A DNA stretch of 64,000 bases from Phaeobacter sp. A36a-5a. Its GTDB lineage: Bacteria > Pseudomonadota > Alphaproteobacteria > Rhodobacterales > Rhodobacteraceae. The position numbers were made by a program, and so were the translations under genes. The first letter of the stretch is position 1. Each line of letters opens with the position of its first letter. The stretch is from NCBI RefSeq assembly GCF_037911135.1, contig NZ_JBBLYU010000002.1, positions 517,747 to 581,746 of the forward strand, written 5' to 3'. Below are positions 9,020 to 19,692 of this stretch, in pieces. Below the pieces are notes generated by a model. It saw only the letters and a list, made by a program, of their open reading frames with translations. It made no database searches and had not been told where the DNA came from.

Positions 9020-9727
9020 TCAGCCCGCGCCTGCGCCAATCGCGCCCGCAATTGCAACACCCTCCGGGGTGATGCGGGTGGCGATCACCAGCCGCTCCAC
9101 CCCCGCAGCCGCCGCCGCATCCCAGGCGGCGGCATAGGTCGGGTCGATATCGCCGGCGATCTGAAACCGCTCACAATCACCGCGCTGCACCAGATAGAGC
9201 AGCACCGCCCGGTGACCGGACCGGCACATGTCGGCCAGGTTGCCCAGATGCTTGGCCCCGCGCGCGGTCACGCTGTCGGGGAACTCCGCCAGACCGGGCT
9301 GGCGTGACAGCGTCACGCTTTTGACCTCAACATAGCAATCGGGCAGGCCGGGCTGGCTCAGCAGGAAATCAATGCGGCTCTTCTCGGCATATTTCACCTC
9401 GGCCCGGACCGTTTCATAGGCCGACAGCGCTGCGATCTGGCGCGCCTCCAGCGCCGATTTCAGCGCGCGGTTCGGCACCGATGTATCCACACCCACCAGG
9501 GTGCCACCGGCAACCTCGACCAGCCGCCAGCCGTATTTCAGCTTCTTCTTCGGATCGTCATTCGGCTCCAGCCAGACCGTGCTGCCCGGGTCCGCCAGCC
9601 CCATCATCGAGCCGGGATTGGCACAATGCGCGGTTATTTCGCGCCCATCCGGCAACTGACAGTCCGCCAGAAACCTCTTGTAGCGTCGGATCAGCGTGGC
9701 GGGCAGCAGAGGGGTTTGAAAGCGCAT
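9020..9727 (-). CDS. sfsA: SfsA family DNA/RNA nuclease (sugar fermentation stimulation protein)
   Basis: A protein of 235 residues. The conserved blocks ITAHCANPGSMMGL (about 33-46), GVDTSVPNRAL (about 78-88), SRIDFLL, CYVEVKSVTL (about 130-139) and FPDSVTARGAKHL (about 149-161) are those of SfsA. The E-V-K block is a PD-(D/E)xK-type nuclease site. The physiological role remains poorly defined. Confidence 0.9.
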   Translation of the reverse strand: MRFQTPLLPATLIRRYKRFLADCQLPDGREITAHCANPGSMMGLADPGSTVWLEPNDDPKKKLKYGWRLVEVAGGTLVGVDTSVPNRALKSALEARQIAALSAYETVRAEVKYAEKSRIDFLLSQPGLPDCYVEVKSVTLSRQPGLAEFPDSVTARGAKHLGNLADMCRSGHRAVLLYLVQRGDCERFQIAGDIDPTYAAAWDAAAAAGVERLVIATRITPEGVAIAGAIGAGAG

Positions 9728-9777
9728 GTGACAGGGCCTATACCTGCGCTATCATTGGTTCAAGAGGAGGAGCGCAG

Positions 9778-10515
9778 ATGGCCACCCCAACCGGCGCCAT
9801 GCCAACCGCAGCGATGCTTGTCATCGGTGACGAGATTCTGTCCGGGCGCACCCGCGATGCCAATATGTACTACCTCGCCGGCGAGCTGAGCAAACATGGC
9901 ATCGACCTGCAGGAAGTGCGCGTCGTCAGCGACAATGAGGCCGCGATCATCGCCGCCGTCAGGGCGCTCTCGGATGGTTTTGACCATGTCTTTACCAGCG
10001 GCGGTATCGGCCCCACCCATGACGACATCACCGCCGATTGCATCAGCAAGGCCTTTGATGTGCATCTGGACGTGCGCGAGGATGCGCGCGCGCTGTTGCA
10101 GGCCCATTACGACAAATCCGGGCAGGAGCTGAACGCGGCCCGCCTGCGCATGGCCCGGATCCCCGATGGTGCGACGCTGATCGAAAACCCGGTCTCCACC
10201 GCGCCCGGCTTCACCCTGCGCAATGTGCATGTGATGGCCGGGGTGCCCAGCGTGTTTCAGGCCATGGTCGCCTCGGTCCTGCCGACGCTCACCGGCGGTG
10301 CGCCGCTCTTGTCGCAGACCCTGCGAGTGCAGCGGGGCGAGGGCGACATTGCCCCTATCCTGACCGCCATTGCCGAGGCCTATGATGACCTCTCCATCGG
10401 CTGTTACCCGTTCCAGCAGAATGGTGCGTTTGGCGCCAATGTGGTGGTGCGCGGTGCCGATGGCGCGCGGGTGGATGCGGCGATTACCGCGCTGGCGCGG
10501 GATCTTGATCTTTGA
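9778..10515 (+). CDS. CinA N-terminal-domain / MoaB-like molybdopterin-binding protein
   Basis: A protein of 245 residues. VIGDEILSGRTRDANMYYL (about 16-34) and FTSGGIGPTHDDIT (about 72-85) form the MoCF-biosynthesis fold; VHVMAGVPSVFQAM completes the CinA-N pattern. The C-terminal nicotinamide-nucleotide amidase domain of full CinA is absent, so this is the short YfaY-like form (in the family, ADP-ribose or FAD pyrophosphatase activity has been reported). GAGGAGG precedes the ATG. It overlaps the next gene by TTGA. Confidence 0.85.
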   Translation: MATPTGAMPTAAMLVIGDEILSGRTRDANMYYLAGELSKHGIDLQEVRVVSDNEAAIIAAVRALSDGFDHVFTSGGIGPTHDDITADCISKAFDVHLDVREDARALLQAHYDKSGQELNAARLRMARIPDGATLIENPVSTAPGFTLRNVHVMAGVPSVFQAMVASVLPTLTGGAPLLSQTLRVQRGEGDIAPILTAIAEAYDDLSIGCYPFQQNGAFGANVVVRGADGARVDAAITALARDLDL

Positions 10516-11255
10516 CTGCCACGCCGTCGCTGACCGACCCGAAATACTATGACGTCACCGACCACACCTGGCCTGCCGCCGAGGTCCGCCAGCTGGGTCC
10601 GGTCACCCTGCGCCGGGGCGATGGCGGCGGCAGCCGGGTCTCCGCAGCAACCGTCACCACAGGCCACGCAAGCGAGGCAGAAATCACCGCCGCCGAACAG
10701 GCCATGTCGGAGATGGGGCAGGATCATCTGTTCATGATCCGCGATGGTCAGCAGGCACTGGATGCCCAGCTGGCGGCACGCGGCTACGTGATCAAGGATC
10801 CCGTGGTGCTCTGGACCTGTCCTGTCGAACAGCTCTGCCATGTTGAAATCCCGCCCGTGACCGCCTTCTGCGTCTGGGAACCCCTTGCGATCCAGCATGA
10901 AATCTGGGCCGCCGGTGGCATCGGTCCCGAGCGCTTTGCGGTCATGCAGCGCACGGCGGGGTCCAAGACCTCGCTGCTGGGCCGCTGTGATGATTCCCCC
11001 GCGGGCACCGGCTTTGTGGCGATCCACGACGGCACCGCCATGGTGCACGCGCTGGAAATCCTGCCGCACCAGCGGCGCAAGGGCATGGGCGTCTGGCTGA
11101 TGCACCGCGCTGCGCAATGGGCCGCCGATCAGGGCGCGCGCGAACTGGCGGTTCTCTGCACCGAAGCCAACGCCGGCGCAAACGGTCTATATGCCTCACT
11201 TGGCATGCTGCGCGCCGGGCGTTACCACTATCGCCACAACCCAGAGGGAGTGTAA
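10512..11255 (+). CDS. GNAT family N-acetyltransferase
   Basis: A protein of 247 residues with a TTG start overlapping the previous stop. The acetyl-CoA site is near the C-terminus: ALEILPHQRRKGMGVWLMHRAAQWA (R-R-K-G-M-G, about 178-202) followed by ANAGANGLYASLGM. The N-terminal half diverges and may be a second, degenerate GNAT fold. The substrate is unknown. Confidence 0.82.
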   Translation: MTATPSLTDPKYYDVTDHTWPAAEVRQLGPVTLRRGDGGGSRVSAATVTTGHASEAEITAAEQAMSEMGQDHLFMIRDGQQALDAQLAARGYVIKDPVVLWTCPVEQLCHVEIPPVTAFCVWEPLAIQHEIWAAGGIGPERFAVMQRTAGSKTSLLGRCDDSPAGTGFVAIHDGTAMVHALEILPHQRRKGMGVWLMHRAAQWAADQGARELAVLCTEANAGANGLYASLGMLRAGRYHYRHNPEGV

Positions 11256-11258
11256 CCG

Positions 11259-11834
11259 ATGACCCGCGACGCTGATGCCCCAACCGCATTGGACCTGCCG
11301 ATGGTGGACCCGCTGCCGCCGGAGACGCAGAAATATTTCGACATCTGCCAGGACAAACTCGGCATGGTGCCCAACGTGTTGCGGGCCAATGCCTTCGATA
11401 TCGACAAGCTCAACGCCTTTACCGCGATGTATAACGACCTGATGCTGGCGGACAGCGGCCTGTCAAAGCTGGAGCGCGAGATGATCGCGGTGGTGGTCTC
11501 CGCCATCAACAGCTGTTTCTACTGCCTCGCAGCCCATGGCGCTGCGGTGCGTCAGCTGTCGGGCGATCCCAAGCTGGGCGAAATGCTGGTGATGAACTAC
11601 CGGGTTGCTCCGTTGGAGCCGCGCCAGCGCGCCATGCTGGATTTCGCGGCCAAGGCGACCAAGGCCAGCGCCGAAATCGAAGAGGCCGACCGCCAGACCC
11701 TGCGCGACCATGGCTTCAGCGACCGCGATATCTGGGATATCGCCAATGTCACCGGCTTCTTTAACATGTCCAATCGGGTTGCCAGTGCCACCGGCATGGT
11801 CCCCAACGACGCCTATCACGCGCAGCACCGGTGA
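11259..11834 (+). CDS. Peroxidase-related enzyme, AhpD/carboxymuconolactone decarboxylase fold
   Basis: A protein of 191 residues. The redox motif is SCFYCLAAHG (about 86-95), a CxxC with a downstream His, preceded by LSKLEREMIAVVVSAIN. LGMVPNVLRANA near the N-terminus is typical of the uncharacterised peroxidase-related subgroup of AhpD-like proteins. It probably reduces peroxides with an unknown thiol partner. It sits three bases after the GNAT gene and overlaps the OmpA-type gene. Confidence 0.87.
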   Translation: MTRDADAPTALDLPMVDPLPPETQKYFDICQDKLGMVPNVLRANAFDIDKLNAFTAMYNDLMLADSGLSKLEREMIAVVVSAINSCFYCLAAHGAAVRQLSGDPKLGEMLVMNYRVAPLEPRQRAMLDFAAKATKASAEIEEADRQTLRDHGFSDRDIWDIANVTGFFNMSNRVASATGMVPNDAYHAQHR

Positions 11835-12814
11835 TCCGTCGCGCTGTCCTTGCCGCCGCCCGGCGGCTGACGCCTGCGGTGGCGGGGCTGCTCTGTGCGG
11901 CCCTGCCGTCCCTTGTGGCAGCCCAGGGTATCGAGCTGCCGCCCGGCGCGCGCCAGCTGGCCGAACGGCCAACCGCCCTTGGCAGCTACGCGGTACCGCT
12001 AGGTGCGGCCAGCGACGACGGCGTGCCCGAACGCCAGGTTGAAGGTCAGATTCTGCGCCGCAGCTGGCGAATTTCCGGCGATTCCACGGTTTTGCAGGTG
12101 CTGGCGCCATTGCGCGCGCAGCTGGTCGATGCCGGTTATGACGTGCTGTTTCAATGTCCGGCGCGCAGCTGCGGCGGCTTTGATTTCCGCTTTGATATCG
12201 AGGTGATCCCGGCGCCGGATATGACGGTGGATGTCAGCAACTTCAGCTTCCTCTCTGCCGAACATCCCGACGGGCGGATCGTCACCCTGCTGGTTTCCCG
12301 CTCCGGCAATGCAACCTTTGTGCAGATGATCGAAGTCCGCCCCGCGGAAACCGCCAGCGCGGCACCGCGCGACGACACCGCCGCCATCGCCAGCCAGCCA
12401 GACGAGGCGCCGATCGTGGCACCGCCGCTGGTGGGCGCGGCAGAGCTGATCGAGCGCCTGCGCCGCAATGGGCGCGCGGTGCTGGCGGATCTCGAATTTG
12501 AAACCGGCGCGGTGGCGCTGGGGGCCAAACCCTATGCCAGTCTGGCGGCGCTGGCAGAGTTCCTCAGCCAGAACCCCGACTATTCCGTGCTCTTGGTGGG
12601 CCATACCGATACCGTCGGCAGTCTTAGCCAGAATATCGCGCTCTCCGAACGGCGCGCCGATGCGGTGCGGACCCGTCTGCTGGAGGAGGGCGATCTGGAG
12701 CCTGGTCGCGTGTCGGTGGCAGGTGCGGGCTTCATGGCGCCGCTGACCAGCAACCTCAGCCCCGAGGGGCGCGAGGCCAACCGCCGGGTCGAGGTGGTTC
12801 TGATCGCCCGCTGA
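11831..12814 (+). CDS. OmpA-family protein with N-terminal DUF4892-like domain
   Basis: A protein of 327 residues. The GTG start lies inside the stop of the previous gene (GTGA). A signal peptide ends around AALPSLVAAQG (cleavage near 32). A middle domain (QILRRSWRISGDSTVLQVL, then a CPARSCGG cysteine pair) is followed by a C-terminal OmpA peptidoglycan-binding domain: LADLEFETGAVAL, LLVGHTDTVGS, LSERRADAVRTRL and EANRRVEVVL. It is likely periplasmic or outer-membrane associated, anchored to the wall. Confidence 0.85.
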   Translation: MIRRAVLAAARRLTPAVAGLLCAALPSLVAAQGIELPPGARQLAERPTALGSYAVPLGAASDDGVPERQVEGQILRRSWRISGDSTVLQVLAPLRAQLVDAGYDVLFQCPARSCGGFDFRFDIEVIPAPDMTVDVSNFSFLSAEHPDGRIVTLLVSRSGNATFVQMIEVRPAETASAAPRDDTAAIASQPDEAPIVAPPLVGAAELIERLRRNGRAVLADLEFETGAVALGAKPYASLAALAEFLSQNPDYSVLLVGHTDTVGSLSQNIALSERRADAVRTRLLEEGDLEPGRVSVAGAGFMAPLTSNLSPEGREANRRVEVVLIAR

Positions 12815-12889
12815 CAGGCCGCTGACAGGACGCCCACAGGAAGCCCGCAGATCTCCCATGGCCACCGCCCAGAGGCCCGGAACGGGAAA

Positions 12890-12909
12890 ACCCGGCACAA
12901 TGGCCGGGT
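12890..12909 (-). terminator. Terminator hairpin for the LysR gene
   Basis: The arms acccggc / gccgggt enclose a six-base loop, with a T run on the minus strand (AAAA on plus just before the stem). It lies in the convergent gap. Confidence 0.6.
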
Positions 12910-12937
12910 CCTCTCCAGTTCCAACGGGGCGCGCGGC

Positions 12938-13843
12938 TCACCAGGTGATGCCATCCTTATCGGCAAAGGCCTCAGCGAGAAAGTCGATGAACGCCCGCAC
13001 CTTGGGCTGGGTAAAGCGGCCAGGAGGGTAGACCGCATAGATGCCTTGGGTTTCCATCGGCAGCGAGGGCATGACGTCCTCGACCAGCCCCTCGGCCATG
13101 GCATCTGAATAGAGATAGCTTGGCAGATAGGCGATCCCGAGGCCTGAAATGGCCGCATTCAGCAGCGACTGCCCGTCATTCACCGACAGCCAGCCAGAGG
13201 TCCGCACCTGCCGTTTTTCGCCCGACGGCGCGGTGATCTTCCACATGCTGCCGCTGGACTGGTTCGAATAATGCAGCAGCTTGTGCATGTTGAGATCGTC
13301 GATCTTCTGTGGACGACCGAATTTCTCCAGATAGGCGGGGGAGGCGATCATCCGCTTGGTGGTTTCGGTCAGCTTGCGCGCACGGAGAGAGCTGTCTTCC
13401 AGCTCGCCGATCCGCAGCGCCATATCAAACCCTTCGGAGATCAGCTCCACATAGCGGTTGTTCAGCACCATGTTGACGGTGATATCGGGATAGTCGCGCA
13501 GGAAGTCCGACAGCACCGGCGACAGGTGATTGACGCCGAAATCCGTCGCCACTGAAATCCGCAGCAGCCCCGATGGCGCCGATTGCATGGAGGTGACCAG
13601 CGCATCCGCCTCACCGGCATCATTCAGGACACGGCGGGCGCGGTCATAGTAGGCCAGCCCAATTTCTGTGGGCGAGACCCGCCGCGTGGTCCGGTTCAGC
13701 AGCCGCGCGCCCAGACGGGCCTCAAGGCTTGAGACATGTTTGGACACCGCCGATTTGGAGATCCCCATCTTCTTTGCCGCATCGGTGAATCCGCCCTGGT
13801 CCACCACATTGGCAAAGGCCTCCATTTCGGTCAGTCGGTCCAT
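12938..13843 (-). CDS. LysR-family transcriptional regulator
   Basis: A protein of 301 residues. The N-terminal winged helix is MDRLTEMEAFANVVDQGGF, then AAKKMGISKSAVSKHVSSLE (about 22-41) and LLNRTTRRVSPTEIG; an effector-binding domain follows (LLRISVATDFGVNHL and onward). It belongs to the CrgA/PecT-like LTTR group. The start chosen gives the usual family N-terminus; the frame stays open 19 codons upstream without similarity. It is divergent from the DUF4399 gene, with a 198-bp gap that could hold its operator. Confidence 0.88.
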   Translation of the reverse strand: MDRLTEMEAFANVVDQGGFTDAAKKMGISKSAVSKHVSSLEARLGARLLNRTTRRVSPTEIGLAYYDRARRVLNDAGEADALVTSMQSAPSGLLRISVATDFGVNHLSPVLSDFLRDYPDITVNMVLNNRYVELISEGFDMALRIGELEDSSLRARKLTETTKRMIASPAYLEKFGRPQKIDDLNMHKLLHYSNQSSGSMWKITAPSGEKRQVRTSGWLSVNDGQSLLNAAISGLGIAYLPSYLYSDAMAEGLVEDVMPSLPMETQGIYAVYPPGRFTQPKVRAFIDFLAEAFADKDGITW

Positions 13844-14041
13844 AGCACTCGCGTCCTTGTTTACCCGTGTTGCCTCAAATGTCGCGGGCAAATCGGGCAA
13901 GAACGGGGCGAGGATGGGATAATTGCAGGGTTATTCACCCATAGTTTACCAGCTGGAAACACCTGCGGCTCGGCCCGAAGATCGCAATAGCAGTCAAAGC
14001 CACTATGTTGAGAAGGGCTTACATCAATGGGAGGACAACTT

Positions 14042-14509
14042 ATGACTGCGATCATCAGATTCACGATGAGAACCACGCTGGCGGCCCTCGTCGCCTGTGC
14101 CCTGCCGGTTTCCGCGGCCCTGGCCGGCGGCGAAACCCCGGCACCGGAGGGGGCGGAGGTCTACTTCGTGATGCCCAGGGATGGCGATACCGTCTCATCC
14201 CCGGTCACCGTGGTCTTTGGCCTGCGCGGCATGGGGGTGGCCCCGGCGGGCACCGAAAAGGAAAACACCGGTCACCATCACCTGCTGATCGACCGCCCGC
14301 CGCTGGGCGAGGGCGAGGATGGCGCGGATGAGCTGTCCTACGGTCTGCCATCGGATGAAAACCACATCCATTTTGGCGGCGGCCAGACCGAAACCACGCT
14401 GGATCTGGCACCGGGCGAACATACGCTGCAACTGGTGATGGGCGATTACGGCCATGTGCCGCATTCCACCCCGGTGGTATCGCAGGTGATCACCATCACG
14501 GTCGAATAG
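14042..14509 (+). CDS. Exported DUF4399 domain protein
   Basis: A protein of 155 residues. A signal peptide is cleaved near VSAALAGG (about 28). The mature domain has MPRDGDTVSSPVTVVFGLRGM (pattern 45-65), GHHHLLID and NHIHFGGGQTE, then APGEHTLQLVMGDYGH, which is the DUF4399 pattern with clustered histidines that could bind metal. GGGAGGA lies before the ATG. Its function is unknown. A shorter relative lies at 15281-15679. Confidence 0.82.
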   Translation: MTAIIRFTMRTTLAALVACALPVSAALAGGETPAPEGAEVYFVMPRDGDTVSSPVTVVFGLRGMGVAPAGTEKENTGHHHLLIDRPPLGEGEDGADELSYGLPSDENHIHFGGGQTETTLDLAPGEHTLQLVMGDYGHVPHSTPVVSQVITITVE

Positions 14510-14522
14510 GCGAGGTAACGGG

Positions 14523-14556
14523 CGGCGATACTTCGGCGCAGGGCGAAGCATCGCCG
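14523..14556 (+). terminator. Terminator-like hairpin after the DUF4399 gene
   Basis: The 13-base arms cggcgatacttcg and cgaagcatcgccg (one mismatch) enclose an 8-base loop. No strong T run follows, so it may be a processing or attenuating hairpin. Confidence 0.5.
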
Positions 14557-14607
14557 TCGGGCCGGCTGCTAGATCAGGGGCGTATTTCTCAACGAAGGAC
14601 GCCCCAT

Positions 14608-14931
14608 ATGCTCACCTGTGTCATCCGCTACCATATCGACCCCACCAAACGTGAGGATTTCGCCACCTACGCCCGCAACTGGGGGCAGGCGATCCCCCGC
14701 TGCGGCGCCGATCTGATCGGCTATTATGCCCCGCATGAAGGCTCATCAACGCTGGCCTATGGCATCTATGATGTGGCAAACCTTGCCGCATACGAAGCCT
14801 ACCGCGCGCGTCTCGCAGCCGACCCACTGGGCCGCGAAAACTACGCCTTCGCCCAGGAGCGCCGCTTCATCCTGCGCGAGGATCGCACCTGGCTGAAAAA
14901 AGTTTCCGACCCAGAAGGATCCACAGGATGA
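14608..14931 (+). CDS. NIPSNAP family protein
   Basis: A protein of 107 residues with the ferredoxin-like dimeric alpha-beta barrel pattern of NIPSNAP: MLTCVIRYHIDPTKREDFATY at the start, then LIGYYAPHEGSSTLAYGIYDV and ENYAFAQERRFI. No biochemical role is established for the bacterial members. AAGGAC precedes the ATG, and the stop overlaps the next gene (ATGA), so the pair is probably co-translated. Confidence 0.8.
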   Translation: MLTCVIRYHIDPTKREDFATYARNWGQAIPRCGADLIGYYAPHEGSSTLAYGIYDVANLAAYEAYRARLAADPLGRENYAFAQERRFILREDRTWLKKVSDPEGSTG

Positions 14932-15284
14932 TCGCAGTCATATTCGAGGTTGAAATCAAGGATGGCGCCAAGGACCGCTATCTTGAGATCGCAGCCAGTC
15001 TGAAGCCGCTTCTGGAACAGATCGAAGGCTTCATCTCCGTCGAACGGTTCCAGAGCCTCACCACGCCGGGCAAACTCCTGTCGCTGTCCTTCTGGGAGAG
15101 CGAGGAAGCCGTGGCCAACTGGCGCCAGCTCAGCGCCCACCGCGCGGGGCAGAAAGAGGGCAGGGACCATGTGTTCAGGGATTACCGCCTGCGGGTGGCA
15201 GGCGTGCTGCGCGACTACGGCATGGAGCGGCGCGACGAAGCCCCCGCCGATGCCCGCGCGGCCCACGACCCTGTTGCCACGTGA
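14928..15284 (+). CDS. Antibiotic biosynthesis monooxygenase (ABM) domain protein
   Basis: A protein of 118 residues. IAVIFEVEIKDGAKDRYLEIA, IEGFISVERFQSL and LLSLSFWESEEAVANWRQ form the dimeric alpha-beta barrel of ABM proteins, the same superfamily as its NIPSNAP neighbour. Members act as quinol or heme monooxygenases, but many are uncharacterised. It overlaps the next gene by GTGA. Confidence 0.8.
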   Translation: MIAVIFEVEIKDGAKDRYLEIAASLKPLLEQIEGFISVERFQSLTTPGKLLSLSFWESEEAVANWRQLSAHRAGQKEGRDHVFRDYRLRVAGVLRDYGMERRDEAPADARAAHDPVAT

Positions 15285-15679
15285 AACACGAGGGGCGCAG
15301 GCTACACCTCTGGGGCTGTGCCGTGATCGGTATGGTCCTCTTCACCTCTCTTGTTGGGGCGGAAGAGGCGCGAATACCCGGCGCGGCGATCCTGTCGCCC
15401 CGAGATGGCGATATCGTCGCGTCGCCCATCACAGTTGGTATCCGCGTACCCGCAAAGGGCGCATATCACCTCCATGTCGATGGCGACCCTGTCGGTTCCG
15501 ATGGGTTGCCCATGGGCGACATCCGCCTGACATTGGATGTGCCAACAGGGGTCCACGAACTCGACGTGCGCCAGATGGGCGCCGCCGTCAGCGGTCAGGC
15601 TATAACCGTGCTTGTTGACCGGATCACCTTGCCGGACGACAAGAACTGCCTCGCCTGTGGCGGTTTGCGCCGCCCTTGA
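15281..15679 (+). CDS. Exported protein, shortened DUF4399-like, with C-terminal CxxC
   Basis: A protein of 132 residues with a GTG start inside the preceding stop. An N-terminal hydrophobic signal (about 8-27) is followed by ILSPRDGDIVASPITVGIRV, which clearly parallels the block in the DUF4399 gene 1.2 kb upstream, and by PTGVHELDVRQMG, which parallels its PGEHTLQL segment. The histidine cluster is reduced to YHLHVDG, and a CLACGG motif is present at the end. Function unknown; it probably arose as a diverged paralogue. Confidence 0.65.
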   Translation: MKHEGRRLHLWGCAVIGMVLFTSLVGAEEARIPGAAILSPRDGDIVASPITVGIRVPAKGAYHLHVDGDPVGSDGLPMGDIRLTLDVPTGVHELDVRQMGAAVSGQAITVLVDRITLPDDKNCLACGGLRRP

Positions 15680-15693
15680 TCGTTACGTCAAAG

Positions 15694-15714
15694 ACCCCGG
15701 TTGCGAACCGGGGC
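15694..15714. terminator. Hairpin between convergent genes
   Basis: The perfect arms ccccggtt / aaccgggg enclose a GCG loop. The minus strand continues with TCTTTG, so it best serves the PfpI-type gene. Confidence 0.55.
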
Positions 15715-15749
15715 CGTTGTGGAAATAGACACATTGACCGGTCGCAGCT

Positions 15750-16301
15750 TCAGCGCGGGTGGCGGCCTTCTTCGATCTCTTCCACGATCTTGCCGACAAA
15801 TGCCTTCAGATCATCGGGGTTGCGGCTGGTCACGATCCCGTTGTCCGCGACGACCTCCGCGTCCTGCCAATCAGCCCCCGCGTTGATCATGTCGGTCTTG
15901 ATCGACTGAAACGATGTCATGGTGCGGCCCTTGACCAGACCGGCCTCGATCAGCAGCCAGGGCGCATGGCAGATTGCGGCGACAACCTTGCCCTGATCGT
16001 AGAAACCGTTGATCAGCTCGATCACATCGTCATTGATGCGCAGCAGATCCGGGTTGATCTGGCCGCCGGGCAGGACCAGCGCGTCGTACTCCTCGACACG
16101 GATCGCCTCCAGCGCCAGATCCGCCTTGGCCTCACGGCCCCAGTCATCGCCTTCCCAGCCCTTGATCGCCTTGCCATCGAGGCTGGCGACAGAGACCTCA
16201 GCGCCCTTGACCCGCAGCTGATCGCGCGGGAATTCCAGTTCGGACTGCTCGAACCCATGGGTGGCAATCATCAGGATCTTGGCGTCGGTGATACGGGGCA
16301 T
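15750..16301 (-). CDS. PfpI/YhbO-type DJ-1 superfamily protein
   Basis: A protein of 183 residues. KILMIATHGFEQSELEFP at the N-terminus, LVLPGGQINPDLLR (about 75-88) and the nucleophile elbow AAICHAPWLLIEAG (about 108-121, Cys about 111) define the PfpI branch of the DJ-1 superfamily. Members have been described as proteases, glyoxalases or protein deglycases that respond to stress. GGAGAG precedes the ATG. Confidence 0.88.
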   Translation of the reverse strand: MPRITDAKILMIATHGFEQSELEFPRDQLRVKGAEVSVASLDGKAIKGWEGDDWGREAKADLALEAIRVEEYDALVLPGGQINPDLLRINDDVIELINGFYDQGKVVAAICHAPWLLIEAGLVKGRTMTSFQSIKTDMINAGADWQDAEVVADNGIVTSRNPDDLKAFVGKIVEEIEEGRHPR

Positions 16302-16397
16302 GAAACTCTCCTGTCTGTCGTGGCGGTAATCGCGCCACCGGGGCGGCGCCGTTCACAGACAAAACGCCACTGGGCGCCGGAGGTTCCACAACCGCAA

Positions 16398-16430
16398 ACG
16401 ACCCCCGCCACCACAGGCGGCGAGGGTCGC
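16398..16430 (-). terminator. Terminator after fadH
   Basis: A long imperfect stem (cgacccccgcc / ggcggcgagggtcg) is followed on the minus strand by TTTGCGG. It stands between the fadH stop and the PfpI-type start. Confidence 0.55.
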
Positions 16431-16461
16431 AAGATTTACACAGCGGCGAGACGGTGCCGGA

Positions 16462-18582
<2,121 letters not shown>

Positions 18583-18647
18583 TCAACCTCTTGCACGACG
18601 CTGGGGCACAGGTGCACAAGGGGTGCATCCAACCAAGGAGAGACTGG

Positions 18648-19130
18648 ATGACCCCCGAAGATATCGCAACCCTGCCGTACCGGCCCAATGTCGGCGTGAT
18701 GCTGGTCAATGCAGCGGGTGAGGTCTGGGTCGGCCAGCGCATGGACCGGCACAAGGACGCCTGGCAGATGCCCCAGGGTGGTATCGACGCAGACGAAGAT
18801 CCCAGGCTGGCGGCGCTGCGCGAACTGGAGGAAGAAACCGGCGTCACCGCCGATCTGGTCGAGATCATCGCCGAAAGCAACGGCTGGCTGCCCTATGATC
18901 TGCCCGCCGAGGTGGTGCCGCATTTCTGGGGCGGCAAGTATCGCGGGCAGGAACAGAAATGGTATCTGATGCGCTTTCTCGGGCGCGACGATCAGATCAA
19001 TATCGCCACCGACCACCCGGAATTCTCCGCCTGGTGCTGGCAGCCGGTCGATCAGCTGGTCGGCAAGATCGTGCCATTCAAACGGGAGGTTTATGAACGG
19101 GTTATTCAGGAGTTTCAGGACCATCTATGA
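18648..19130 (+). CDS. rppH: RNA pyrophosphohydrolase (Nudix)
   Basis: A protein of 160 residues. Its Nudix box is [23 protein letters not shown] (about 44-66), with the conserved G(5)E(7)REUxEExG spacing, preceded by the MPQGG typical of RppH. PYDLP and KWYLMRF also match RppH, which removes pyrophosphate from 5' triphosphate RNA to start decay and also cleaves dinucleoside polyphosphates. AAGGAG lies upstream of the ATG. Confidence 0.9.
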   Translation: MTPEDIATLPYRPNVGVMLVNAAGEVWVGQRMDRHKDAWQMPQGGIDADEDPRLAALRELEEETGVTADLVEIIAESNGWLPYDLPAEVVPHFWGGKYRGQEQKWYLMRFLGRDDQINIATDHPEFSAWCWQPVDQLVGKIVPFKREVYERVIQEFQDHL

Positions 19131-19168
19131 TGGTTCGGACTGTCCCCCGTCTGACAAAGGATGTCCTG

Positions 19169-19672
19169 ATGTCGCCGCTTTGCACGCTTTTTCTGCCCGT
19201 TGCCCTCCTGTCTGCGCTGGCCGGTCCCGCATCCGCTCTCAGCTGCCTGCCGTGGGGACCGTCGGACGCCTATCTGGAGGCGGTGAAATCCGACAAAAAC
19301 TACGTCGTGGTCGAGGGTAAGCTCAGCTTTGATGAAACCGCCCTGCCGAAACCGCCGCAGGACAATCCCAATGATGCGCCGCCGCGCAGCCTGATCCCCG
19401 CGCGGATCAACGGTAAGGTGATGACCCCGGACGGCTTTTCAAAAGACGTCGATCTGGACATCACGCTGGAACTCCTCTGCTTTGGGCCGTGGTGTGCTGG
19501 CGCTGCGGATGGCGTGGACTATCTGGCCTTTCTGGAGCAGCGCGCAGGCGATTACGTGCTGCGCATGGATCCCTGTGGCGGCTTTGGCTTCGGGGGCACC
19601 GATGGTGCCGCCCGAGAGGAGGTGCTGGCCTGCCACGCGGGCACATCCTGCACCCCTTGGTCTGAACGCTAA
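19169..19672 (+). CDS. Exported cysteine-containing hypothetical protein
   Basis: A protein of 167 residues. A signal peptide MSPLCTLFLPVALLSALAG is cleaved near ASA-LS (about 24). The mature part has about six cysteines (SCLPWGPS, LLCFGPWCAG, DPCGG, LACHAGTSC), suggesting disulfides in the periplasm. The start shown has AAAGGA seven bases upstream; a start at 19127 overlapping the rppH stop is possible but would put 14 extra residues before the signal. The family is not recognised. Confidence 0.72.
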   Translation: MSPLCTLFLPVALLSALAGPASALSCLPWGPSDAYLEAVKSDKNYVVVEGKLSFDETALPKPPQDNPNDAPPRSLIPARINGKVMTPDGFSKDVDLDITLELLCFGPWCAGAADGVDYLAFLEQRAGDYVLRMDPCGGFGFGGTDGAAREEVLACHAGTSCTPWSER

Positions 19673-19692
19673 CCCGGTCCCGGTTTGGGAGA

